From the NCBI RefSeq assembly GCF_945859705.1, contig NC_079136.1, forward strand, positions 112,178,028-112,242,027: a DNA stretch of 64,000 bases. Reading direction: 5' to 3'. Positions 30,295-40,485 of this stretch are shown in pieces (within the stretch, counting starts at the first letter, position 1; each line of letters opens with the position of its first letter). This stretch comes from Episyrphus balteatus (taxonomy: Eukaryota; Arthropoda; Insecta; Diptera; Syrphidae). Under the pieces are notes generated by a model, which saw only the letters and a program-made list of their open reading frames with translations, did no database searches and had not been told where the DNA came from. The translations under genes and the position numbers were made by a program.

Positions 30295-33200
30295 TTATTG
30301 TAATTCAAAGCTTTTAAATTTATCATAATTATAAAACCCAGCTCGAACTTGTCTGCCTCCAAAGAAACGTCCATTCAAATCGACAACAGCTTTAAATAGA
30401 AATATCACAATTTAAATTCTGTGTATTAAAAAAAGTAATCAGATAAGAAACTCACCTTTAATGGCGCTTTCGATTCTTTTAAACTCTACAAATATCCTGA
30501 CGGCATCTTCTGGAATCGTACCAAACGATTCATGAATAACAACACTTACTACGTCACCGTACTTTGTGTTGCATTCGTCCTTCACTTCAGGCTCCAATTC
30601 ACTATCCACATCTCCGGGACCAACCATATTCTAAAAAAAAAAAAAAAACAAACAAAAAAAGAAATAGAAATTAAAGGGAGAAGTTTTTGAAAAGAAGAGA
30701 AAACTCACTCTAAGCAAAACCACTTTGCTAGGTTCTTTCATTATCTCAGTAATGCTAGGCTCAATTTTTTGTGCAGACTCTCCACCACCAGATGGAGGTG
30801 AATTTGGTACTGTTGGGGGAGGTGGCATGAGTAATTCTTTTTCGTGGATAATTCTGCCACCTCGTTTCGAGGTCTTCTCAACTTGTAATGCCATTGACAT
30901 GCCCTGTTCGGATTTACCCAGACCCTGGCCATCTTTAAAACCATATTTGGCCATAATTTTGGCTGCAACTGAATTTGTTGTGTAGGGAATAGTGACAGCA
31001 GTGGTGCTAATAATGATTAGAAGTAATAATTTGAACTCAATTGATTTATTACACTGTAATGGGGGTATAATGGAGTACGTACAAATTCTCGAGGAGGTTA
31101 TATGTTACCCTATGCTAAAGAGGAAATGTCTTTGGTTTGGGTATACCGATAAGATTATGGCCCAAAGAATACTTCGAAAGGGCCAAAATGATGGTTTCAG
31201 GAGGAAAAGGTATGCGGAATGGAGTTGCCCGCACAATCCCCCGACCCTAACCCCTTTGAAAACTTGTGGGGGAATGTAAAAAATGAGGTCCATGAGGTGA
31301 AACCGAAGAATTCGAAAGAATTGTGGGAGGAAGTGCGAGATTTGTGGATTTCAATACCAGTAGAGAGGTGTCATAATTAAACGAACTCTATGCAACGAAA
31401 ATGCATTCCAGTCATTAAAATAAGTTACTCCACAAAGTATTAATGGTAATCTTAAATAATAAATACACTTTCATACAACTTTCAATAGTTTTTCTTACTT
31501 TTTGCCTTATAGATGCAGTACAATGCTATGCACTGCTATTTTTGTGAACAACCACAAATTTTTAAAATTGATGTATCTGTGAAAAAAGCAACGGTAAAAA
31601 ATCAATCTTAATTTTTGAAAACATATTTCCACTAATTTTTTCAAAAATAATCAATGCATTTTGTATTAAAGTTTATACACAAATTCATTTTATAAATTTT
31701 ACTGATGAAATTTCATTTTACTGAACAGCTGACTGCCAAATGCCAAACAAAATTCCATTTCGTTTTACTGATGGCGTACCATTTTTTTACTGTTCCGGTG
31801 CCATCATTAAAAAAATTACTGATGAAATCAACGGTAAAAAAATTTCTTGAGGCGCGAATGTCAAATAAACATTTAATTTAATAACGTAAATTTACTGATT
31901 GCTATAAACGGTCATCAGTAAAAGATTTCAGATTCCTGATGCTTCAATTTTTACTGATGGATTTAACTGATAGCTATAACTGAGGCCTTACACATAGCCT
32001 CCATAACTATTTGCAAATATAACAGATATTATTTTGTGATACCATAGCTTTGGATTCAAGAATTGTTGCCCTCCTCCCCAAAAAATGGACTCATGTCCAT
32101 GTGGCTATATATATATTTTTATATCCCATGGTTTTTCTAATCTATTGTGCCATCAATTTTTTATTTTTTTTGATTCCGTAATACATACAGAATTCAAAAA
32201 CTGAATTGCTATTGCAATGTTTTCTGGACGTTAGAAATTGATTGCCAGCTCTATGATATGAGTGTAACTTTAACGTCTATTCACCATCTTTCTTGACTTG
32301 GTTTTCACCTTTAGAAAGATCGAAAAAAGTCGATATACTTTTTTGGTACTTCTTTATCAAGAAGTCTTCCCGTTCCGACATTGTACTTGTCATTTCAGGT
32401 ATTTTTGGTAAATTTTTAAGGATTGTTCAAATCATTAAAACCACAAAAAACACACTTGTCAAGCCAAACAACACCCAAAAAATTAAAAAATCTTGCAGAT
32501 TTCTCTTAAAAAGATTGAAATCCATTGCATTTATTCGAGTACTAAACGTTGGACTACCGATTTTGAGGTCCTAACAAAAATATCGAGTCCTAACTAATAC
32601 TCGGTACCAATTTGACAGTACTAGGGCTTAGTACTTTTATGAAGAAATCAGTTGGAACCGATTTGAGTACTAACGATTGGTATAATAACCAGGTACCGAT
32701 TTTGAGGAGCTAGCTAGGACCAAGTTCGAACCAGTACTCGGTCCTAAATTGACAGTTTAGGACCTAGTACTTGGGTGAAGAAATGAGTTGGTACTGATTT
32801 GAGTACTAACTTTAGGATTAGGACCGGTATTAGCGCTAGGACTCTGTGAAGAAATCGGCCGTTAGATATTTACTTTTTAGAAATTTCCCGAAAATCCAAA
32901 AAGAAAACCGTAAGTTAAGACAAAAAAAATATGTTTTTCGAAGTTCTCAGTTTTGTAGGCATTGGTATATCTTTTCAAGAAAACAAAATTTCAAAATAAT
33001 CTGTCAATAACAAAATATTATCGACATTTCTGTGTAACATGTGGAATTATTTCGATAAAGTAGCATCATAGTTGAGAAATATCTTAAGCATACGCTCAAG
33101 CGAATTCTTGTTCGTAGTCATCACTGGAGTCGAAATTTTTCTAAGGTGAACGTCTGAGGAGGCTTTTTTACTTGAGGAAACGCTCAAGTTTTTTTCAGTC

Positions 33201-35873
33201 AGTGTCATTGCGAGCGTTTGTTTTTCGTATTTTTAAATTTTAAAATTTGTACGAATTTTATAAAAAAATAAATGAATCGCAAATATTTGTTTAATGTCGT
33301 TTTCTTTCACTCTATGAAGGAGTACTCTAAATTTGTACTCCTTTTTCTGGAGTGATAGAACATAATGAGAGTAAATTTTTTTTTTGTAATTGTGTGCGTG
33401 ACAAGGCAAAAATGGATAATTTCCTTGAAAAAAATAGTGATAACAGGCCTAGGGAAAAAATTTTATGAATTGAAAAAAAAAAAATTAATTAATTAAAATA
33501 CATATGAAGCATAATAAGCGCTCGTTGATAAGTCTGCTTCTACACGAAGACGCAAGGCGCAGAAATTATCTTCGAATTTCCTTTTGATTTTCGTTTCGGT
33601 GCGTCGCGCGCTTCTACATGTAGTATTTTTTTGAAGACGCAAATTTGACAGCTATTTTCTTTGGTTTTATTTTGTTCTTGTTTTCGTTTGACGACTTCTA
33701 AGACGTAGACGCACATCAGAACAAGGGAGAGAGAAAGATCGATTTCTGCTGTGCTCTTATGTGCATCTTGTGCGTCTACGTCTGCATGTAGAAGCAGACT
33801 GTATTTTAATTCCAAAAAACAACACCAAAATATACAAAACGAAAAAATCTTCCTTCCCTTTTTTTCGAACTCTATTTCTCTTTGCTCTTATGGGCGTCTC
33901 GCGCTTTGCGTCTTCGTGTAGAAGCGGAATTAGTTTTAATTTTGGTATATTTTTCATTATACTTCTGATCGGTTTTTTTTGCCTAATTGACACACACCCA
34001 TACTTTGGTTATTGTAAAATAAAAATATCCCATCTACGCAGAAAAAAATGGGATTTTTTTATATGGGACAGGATTTTTTTTTTATTGATGAAGAACACTG
34101 GCTGAACAATTTTTTATTCGGTTTTCAATATCATTTTGGAAAAAGTGGAATGTGAAATTTGAAATATATCTGGCGGAATATAATACAATAGAAAATATAT
34201 TCATAATGGTTTTTTTTGTTAATAACAAAAGAGTTTGAAAGACAAACTTTTCGCATTTTTAAAATGTCAAACTCCAAATTCATAAGTGTGTGTGCAAGTC
34301 GGTGTAAATCTGACTAAAAATGTGGAGTAAATCCGGGGTACTCCGTAGTACTAAAATTACTCCGGAGTAATTTTTTTTTACACTTTTGTGGCGTCAAAGA
34401 ACACAAAACCTTCAAAAGTGCAAAAATAAGTACTAAAAGAGTACTCTCATTGGAGTGAAAGAAAACGACATAAGTGTTTTTTTGATTACAGGTAATTCAA
34501 ATCAGTTTAATTTTTGAGTTTTAGAAAAAATATTCCTCAAGACAAGATTTTTCTTTACTCAAGTGACAGCCCTATTTTCAAATCCCTTGAGCGATTGCTT
34601 GAAATATTTCTCAACTGACTGGAGTTGAGAAAAATTTTAACTCAAGTAACGACTATGAATTCCGCTCTTATACATTTTTACAAAGCCAGTAGTTTATTCC
34701 TTTCTGTAAAATTAAAATCAAGTAAACTAAATTAGGTGTTTTTAAAAAGGACCGTCTTTTACTCTATGAGATGCACAATGCACTTTACCACGCCAATCGT
34801 GCCAGGACGCGGACAGGAAGATCTGTGGTTTACGTAACTACTAATAGTTACTTCCAATACACTTCCAATTCGAAATTTTTTTAGCTCGATGATAAATCGA
34901 AAAACTAATGATGGCAATCGATTTCTCAGGTCCGAAACAGTTATATTTTTTACCGACTTCCAAAAAGGAGGAGGTATTCAATTCGTCTGTATTTTTTTTT
35001 TTTTTTTTTTTTTATGTTTGTTACCGCATAACTTTGGACTGAGTGAACCAATTTTGATAATTCTTTTTGTATTGGAAAGCTGGTGGCTGCAGTGTGGTCC
35101 CATTTCAATGTCGTTCACTTTTTGCCATAGGAACTATTTTAAAAACCATAAAACCCAGTTTTGATCCATGGAAGTCGGTTTTGTTTTTTTGCTAAAAATG
35201 ATTATTGTAGACACTACTTACCCATCTCCATTGGTTAAAGAGATTTCCTGAAGAGAAGGAGGTGGTGCAATTGCAGCTCCTTTGCCTCCTCCGCCTCCGG
35301 ATACCGGCGGTGACCTGACATAAGAATCTTCTTCATTATGACGATTTGAAAATCCAGAATACTTTGGAGATGTTTCTTTTCGATTGTTATCTCCACCTGC
35401 ATTATTGTTTCGTCGTTTTCTTCGTTCGTCGCGTCTTTCTTTGTCCCTATCGCGCTTCTCTTTGATTAACTTTTCATATTCGTTTGGCCAAAATGGATCG
35501 TACTCATCAACAACATCCCATTCGTAATCATTGGATTTATTGTTTTCAATTACCGGAGCCAAGGGCTGGGCAATCATTGTTTTTATCGGACGTGGTTCGC
35601 TTTTCATTGGAGTGAATATATCATCTTCTGGTGGTTTCTTGGGTCGAAGGCTAATCATGGGAGTTAAAAGCTAGGATTTTGTGTAATTTAAGGAAGAACT
35701 TGTGAAATGAAATAGGTTTAACAAAAACTTACTGGTTTCTTCTGTTCTTTTTTGGGTTGGGGATTGGTTGCTTTTTTAATGGCCAATTGAGTTTGTAGCA
35801 TTTTAATGCCCGATGACCAGCCATCGATTTGGCCAGCACGTTGTTTTGTATCCAAGTCATCGTAAAGATCCAT
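30295..35873 (-). CDS. Spf45: Spf45 / RBM17 splicing factor (complete, 5 exons)
   Basis: Spliceosome-associated alternative-splicing factor of 385 predicted residues (fly and human about 400). Exons on the minus strand: 35873-35733, 35670-35222, 31006-30709, 30630-30456, 30389-30295, with phases consistent and GT-AG introns. The N terminus MDLYDDLDTKQRAGQIDGWS and the polar region with FWPNEYEKLIKEKRDRD match the family. The G-patch is at about residues 211-253 (KYGFKDGQGLGKSEQGM). The UHM domain fills about 293-385 and ends with the RxF-type motif R362-F363-F364 in NGRFFGGRQV, which in this family contacts ULM peptides of U2AF and SF3B1. AATAAA on the minus strand at 30258-30263 lies 32 bases past the stop. 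The 4.2 kb second intron carries a Tc1 remnant and several nested elements. Confidence 0.95.
31045..31430 (+). pseudogene. Tc1-like transposase remnant (C-terminal part)
   Basis: Frameshifted pieces still read as a Tc1 transposase in several frames: MEYVQILEEV, then MLPYAKEEMSLVWVY, DYGPKNTSKGPK (the catalytic D of DNDPKHTS) and ELPAQSPDPNPFENLWGNV (family pattern WPAQSPDLNPIENLW, containing the last catalytic acid). In-frame stops and shifts show that it is dead. It lies antisense in the large Spf45 intron. Confidence 0.75.
31690..31985. repeat. TTTACTGATG-rich segment
   Basis: TTTACTGATG or a close variant appears about seven times on the plus strand (near 31693, 31757, 31816, 31900, 31960) with at least one inverted copy (CATCAGTAAA near 31913). 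The spacing is irregular. Probably a decayed element with internal sub-repeats. Confidence 0.5.
32535..32865. repeat. imperfect duplication rich in AGTACT palindromes
   Basis: Two diverged copies of a unit of roughly 130-150 bases: GACAGTACTAGGGCTTAGTA with GAAGAAATCAGTTGGAAC, then GACAGTTTAGGACCTAGTAC with GAAGAAATGAGTTGGTAC. GAGTACTAAC follows in each. Confidence 0.55.
33295..34470. mobile_element. 1.18 kb element, TAA target duplication
   Basis: Ends TGTCGTTTTCTTTCACTC and GAGTGAAAGAAAACGACA are perfect inverted repeats of 18 bases, followed by inverted GAGTACTCT motifs. TAA flanks both sides (33292-33294, 34471-34473). It holds the nested MITE at 33534-33927 and no transposase. Confidence 0.75.
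33534..33927. mobile_element. CTTCTACACGAAGACGC MITE (innermost layer)
   Basis: Left end CTGCTTCTACACGAAGACGC and right end complement GCGTCTTCGTGTAGAAGCGG. Two further inverted sub-copies lie inside (CGCGCTTCTACATGTAG near 33607 and GCATGTAGAAGCAGAC near 33783). Non-coding. Confidence 0.65.
34920..35185 (+). repeat. GACTTCCAAAAAGGAGGAGG dispersed insect repeat
   Basis: The sequence ACCGACTTCCAAAAAGGAGG, AATTCGTCTGTATTTTTT, a T tract of about 25, and GTTACCGCATAACTTTGGAC resembles a repeat that I recall from several insect orders. GACTTCC (34956-) and the inverted GGAAGTCGG (35168-35176) may mark its ends. Non-coding, in the Spf45 intron just before the exon at 35222. Confidence 0.5.
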
Positions 35874-36770
35874 TTATATATTTGTTAGTTTATTAATAAG
35901 TAGTATTAAACTTTTATTTATTAATTTTTTTTATACTTATGAAGAGAAACAATTTTTTTGTGTTAAAATGGCTAGCTTGACTTTTTGTTTTCTGTAAAAA
36001 TTTTGACAGATTTGATAAACGAAATTAGGTGTGTTCATTGTTCTGATATATTGTGTCTACGTATTGGAATATTTTAAAAACGAAGACACATCAGGTGTTC
36101 CTTTTTGTCATAACTCTTTTTCTATTTACGTTGATATATTTATCTTATGTATGCTATTTTCATATTCTACAGTAACGGTTGGTGATAAGGTAAGCTAAAT
36201 ACTATTTTTCATCCAAAATTCAAAAATGTTTTGATAAAATAATAGAAAATAGAACTTAAGAAACTCAAAAGTATGAACACATCTAAGAGAAGTGTCAAAC
36301 GGTGAAATTGTACTAGATTTTAATTTGTTGTATACAGCGGTTTCTTTTAAGACTCTTAACATACTTAACTATTTTTGCTTTTGGGGATTGGAGGCTATAC
36401 AAGTAGCACCATAGTGGTCAACAATTGAATTGAGATGCTGAGGCGGAAGAAACTGATGGCTCCGGCTCCCTGTCTTTAGAGTTTGGAAATAGTTTTATTA
36501 ACTTTTTGTAATTGTTAAAATGGCGTTCCTGTCAGAACATTCGTTCCGCATCCGGTCTGACCTAGGCAGTTTTGAAAAAAAAAATGACGGATAGCCTTGT
36601 CTAAAAAAAACGCTGCTTTTTATATCCGCCCCAAGATTCTGGAAGTAATGGAAGGCGGGAGACTGAGCTTAATGTTTTGAAACCATTACTTGCCTTCTCA
36701 ACTAGTGTTTTGGGTTATTATGGACCCATTTAAGCGGCAAAGTCGACGTATGGCAGCATAATGTAATACT
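35874..36770. other. upstream region of Spf45
   Basis: Contains the presumed Spf45 5' UTR and promoter immediately above 35873. The rest is AT-rich, without a gene. No TATA box or initiator could be assigned. Confidence 0.4.
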
Positions 36771-36771
36771 T

Positions 36772-36943
36772 ACTAGCCCTGCTCTTTTTGGAGGTGGAAA
36801 AGTACTACTAGTTGTTTACTAGCGATTTTCAACGAATCAATGCAGTTTCCCATCTACTCGCAAAAAAGCATGAGTAGTTCTAGTAGTAGATGTACTAGAT
36901 TATCTACTCATGAGTAAACTACCACCTCGAAAAGAACGGTCAT
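36772..36943. mobile_element. small MITE, about 170 bp
   Basis: Inverted ends CCCTGCTCTTTTTGGAGGTGG (left) and the complement CCACCTCGAAAAGAACGGTC (right), with internal ACTAGT/CTACTC palindromes. The interior pairs partly. No target duplication established. Confidence 0.5.
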
Positions 36944-37566
36944 CTACTTACCTATTGTTAATACATACAATTTTCATTTCAATATTCAACTTTGTAAATA
37001 TTAGTATTTCAAATCATTATTTATTCAAAACTAATAGGTACTCTATGTTTAATCCATTAAAATTACAATTTGGAATCATAGATTTCGTTGATTTAAAATC
37101 ATATAAAGGCAGAGTTTGATTCAAAAGAAATATTCACTGTTGTTTGATATTTCAATGAACAAAGGTTCCCTTGTGCTACCGTTCTCGAAAAAATATCACA
37201 CCAGGGGCTCTGATTTTAAGCCAACTTCAAATCGTCTAGTTAATTTTGTATTAACGACGTTTTCCTCAAGGCGCTTAAAAAACTACAAAATTAATTCAAC
37301 ACCGTTTGTGGGTGCCTATTCATTTAATTTAATATTTGAAAACTGATACTAGGTATACTACAAAAAAATGAGTGGTCAAGGTGGAAAAATCTGTTTCTAC
37401 AATATAAAATCTTTATTTATTTATTTATTTTATTTTCTTGTGTTGTTTATTTATTTATGAGGCTTAAATACAAGCACGCAAAAAAAACAAACTTAAACTA
37501 AGCTTAAAAAGATAAACCTTAAACATTCTAAACTTATTCTAACTTAAAAACTAGAGGAAACGGAAA

Positions 37567-40485
37567 TTATGGGAAGGAGAAGTCGTAAAGGGATCTGCGA
37601 AGGGAAGAAACACTTATGTTGAAATCAAGGATAAAGTGGACATTATTAGAGAGACGCATCATTCTGGAAATGGGTTCAAACTGGCCATAGTTGGTACGGT
37701 GAAGAGGAAGGTGATAAAGTGAGACAGAACGAAGGTTACGTGGGTTAGTATTCAATATAATCATTTCAAGCAAGGCTGGACAGTCAATAGAGCCTGTTAT
37801 AAGCTGGTGGACAAAAATTATGTCAGCAATGGCGCGGCGTTGACTAAGAGTCTGAAGGCTAATAAGCTTTAGCCGATCTTCATAGGGAGGTAGATTAAGT
37901 TGATCGGCCCATGGGAGACCACGTAGGGCAAAACGTAAAAAACGACGCTGTACTGCTTCAATTCTGCGGGAGTATGTTATATGATATGGAGACCAAACTT
38001 GACTAGCATATTCTAAGATTGGCCTCACATATGTCATATATAATGCTTTTGTAACATATGGATTGGTGAATTCCTTAGACCATCGTTTCACAAATCCGAG
38101 GGAGGAATTGGCTTTATTTATAATGTAATCGATATGGGCGTGGAAATTGAGCTCCTTGTCACAAATGATCCCTAAATCACGGATGGATGAAACAATAGGA
38201 ATAGGTAAATCGTCGAAATGGTAAATCCTAGGGGATTGGGAGAGACGTTTTCGGGAAAAATGCATGGTTTGGCATTTATTAATATTAAGCTCCAAAAAGT
38301 TTTTAGTGCACCAATTATGAAACAAGCTTAAGTCGGTTTGGAGAGAATGGGAATCTGAAGGAGTGGTGATGATTTTGAATATCTTCATATCATCAGCATA
38401 AATGGAAAGGTCGGAACTATTTATTATTTTCTCAACATCATTAATAGATAAGACGAATAGCAAGGGGCCCAGATGACTACCCTGAGGTACGCCTGAAGTG
38501 GCAAAAAAAGGTTCAGATAAGGAGAATCTAAAGACTACCTTGTACTGGCGGTTTTCTAAATAGGAACTGACCCACGAGATAAACGCAGGAGGAAACCCGA
38601 AGGCTTTAAGTTTAAGGTTGATAATTTTATGAGAGATTTTATCAAACGCTTTACTAAAGTCGGTGGTGATAACGTCAACATCAAAACCTTTCTGTAAGGC
38701 ACGAAGGGCATTAGAGACAAATTGGGTTAAGTTGGTTGTAGTAGACCTGCCCTTAAGGAAACCATGCTGTAGAGGAGAAATAATAGATTTACAGTGGAAG
38801 TATATTGAGTCATAGACAATACTTTCAAAAAGTTTGGGAATACAGGAAAGCTTGGCAATAGGGCGATAGTTAGATATTTCATTCCTATTGCCTTTCTTAA
38901 AGATAGGAAAAATGAAAGAATCCTTCCAAGTGTTAGGAAAAGAGGACTGAGAAATAGATAATTCAAATAGTCTCGTGAGAGGAATAAAAAGGGAATCAAC
39001 ACAGCTTTTAAGAAAAATAGCAGGGAGACCATCGGGACCAGGGGAGAAGTCATCTTTAAGTAGACTTATTTTTTCTCTCACTATTGACGACTCAATTACC
39101 AAAGAGACAAGGGATGTTTGCGGGCAGTTACATAAGTAATTGAAATAAACAGGATCAGGTTCGAGATTACTGTCACTAAAAGAAGATTTAAAGAAGTTTG
39201 CGAAAAGGTTGGCTAGTATTTTAGAATCAGAGGATGTTGTGTTGAGAAATTTAAGAGTAGAAGGAAACCCGTCAGATTTTCTTTTTACATTTACAAACTG
39301 GTAGAAACGGCGAGGATCAGAAATAAGGGAGTTTTGCATATTATTTAAGTATTCATTGTAGAGAGAATCACAGAGTGTGGAAAATTTGGTGGAAGCTTGT
39401 TGATAACAAGCGAAATTTGTGTAAGTCCTTGATAACAAGAATGATTTCCAGGAGTTGTTTCTTTTGTTGCGAAGAGATTTTAGTTCTTTACTGTACCACG
39501 GAGGGGATGACGCACAGCTTTTACGGGCCTGAAAAGGGACACACTGGAATATACATTCAAAAACAGAAGTGTAGAAGAATGTCAAAGCAATATCAACTGG
39601 GGTACTATTATTAAGAAAGAGGTCAAAATCAATCATTTTAATAAGGTCGTTCAGTTGCTTAAAATTAGCTTTACGGAAATTGAACGCAAGGGAGTCATCC
39701 GGATTAATAGTAAAATTGGTGTTATCATAGGAAAGAAAAAAGGAGAGAGGGGGGTGGAAATGATCAAGGGTAGATAAAAGGTGTTGACTTCTAGTGACAA
39801 CCGAATTATAAGGGTCAGATGAGAAAATGAGATCCAACTGCCTATCTAATGAATTGGTGATGTTGCTCATTTGAAAAAGGCCGGAGACAGAGAAACGGTC
39901 AACGAGAAGGTATTCTTTATCAGAAAGACTATTATCAGGAACAAATGAAGATTCGTCCTCAGATGGCACCCAAAGTACGTTTGGTAGATTGAAGTCTCCA
40001 ACGATTATAAAATCATCATCAGGAGCTGTCATCTCATAGAGAGAATCAATTTCGTCGACTATCGATTGGTAGGCTTGTATTGGTTGGGCAGGACGAATGT
40101 AACAACAAACGACAAACACATTGCGTTTTGAAATTGATACTTTAGCACAAACATATTCAAAAGGTAATGAGCTAGATACTCTAACGAGATTTGCTTCAAA
40201 GCGGTTATGAACTGCTAAGAGGACACCACGACCAGAAGAAGTATTATTAAAGCTTACACAGTCGGCTCGAAAGACTAAGAATTCAGATGAGAAAAGCTCC
40301 AGGTCGAGAAAAGAGGAATTAAGATTAGTTTCGGTGAGGGCAAATATGTCATAGGGCAGTTTTTGGGAGTTTAGGAAAACTGAAGAAGTTTTGGTGCGAA
40401 GGCCTCTAACATTTTGGTAATACAGGGATAATATATGGGGTGTAAATTCAGAATAGTTAGGAATGAGAATGTTTATTAGCAGCAT
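37567..40485 (-). CDS. LINE ORF2: endonuclease and reverse transcriptase
   Basis: An apurinic-like endonuclease is followed by a reverse transcriptase, 972 residues from the chosen ATG. Endonuclease motifs: LYYQNVRGLRTK, FALTETNLNSS (catalytic E), IIVGDFNLPNVLW, and STLDHFHPPLSF for the usual SDH site. Reverse transcriptase motifs: GPDGLPAIFLKSC, NYRPIAKLSCIPKLFE, QHGFLKGRSTTTNL, TTDFSKAFDKISH, SGVPQGSHLGPLLF and the catalytic YADD (IYADDMKIF). The frame stays open upstream to an ATG at 40584, but 40485 places the endonuclease about 20 residues in, as is usual, and leaves only a 29 base overlap with ORF1. No RNase H was seen. Intactness suggests a young copy. Confidence 0.85.
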   Translation of the reverse strand: MLLINILIPNYSEFTPHILSLYYQNVRGLRTKTSSVFLNSQKLPYDIFALTETNLNSSFLDLELFSSEFLVFRADCVSFNNTSSGRGVLLAVHNRFEANLVRVSSSLPFEYVCAKVSISKRNVFVVCCYIRPAQPIQAYQSIVDEIDSLYEMTAPDDDFIIVGDFNLPNVLWVPSEDESSFVPDNSLSDKEYLLVDRFSVSGLFQMSNITNSLDRQLDLIFSSDPYNSVVTRSQHLLSTLDHFHPPLSFFLSYDNTNFTINPDDSLAFNFRKANFKQLNDLIKMIDFDLFLNNSTPVDIALTFFYTSVFECIFQCVPFQARKSCASSPPWYSKELKSLRNKRNNSWKSFLLSRTYTNFACYQQASTKFSTLCDSLYNEYLNNMQNSLISDPRRFYQFVNVKRKSDGFPSTLKFLNTTSSDSKILANLFANFFKSSFSDSNLEPDPVYFNYLCNCPQTSLVSLVIESSIVREKISLLKDDFSPGPDGLPAIFLKSCVDSLFIPLTRLFELSISQSSFPNTWKDSFIFPIFKKGNRNEISNYRPIAKLSCIPKLFESIVYDSIYFHCKSIISPLQHGFLKGRSTTTNLTQFVSNALRALQKGFDVDVITTDFSKAFDKISHKIINLKLKAFGFPPAFISWVSSYLENRQYKVVFRFSLSEPFFATSGVPQGSHLGPLLFVLSINDVEKIINSSDLSIYADDMKIFKIITTPSDSHSLQTDLSLFHNWCTKNFLELNINKCQTMHFSRKRLSQSPRIYHFDDLPIPIVSSIRDLGIICDKELNFHAHIDYIINKANSSLGFVKRWSKEFTNPYVTKALYMTYVRPILEYASQVWSPYHITYSRRIEAVQRRFLRFALRGLPWADQLNLPPYEDRLKLISLQTLSQRRAIADIIFVHQLITGSIDCPALLEMIILNTNPRNLRSVSLYHLPLHRTNYGQFEPISRMMRLSNNVHFILDFNISVSSLRRSLYDFSFP

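Larger units (their letters stand above)
33066..34665. mobile_element. outer inverted-repeat element (three-layer nest)
   Basis: The left arm AGTTGAGAAATATCTTAAGC and CGCTCAAG (33072-33100) pairs with CTTGAGCGATTGCTTGAAAT and ATTTCTCAACT (34588-34617). GCGAATTCTTGTTCGTAGTC pairs more loosely with the region around GACTATGAATTCCGC (34649-34663). It encloses the TAA-flanked element at 33295-34470. Confidence 0.45.
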
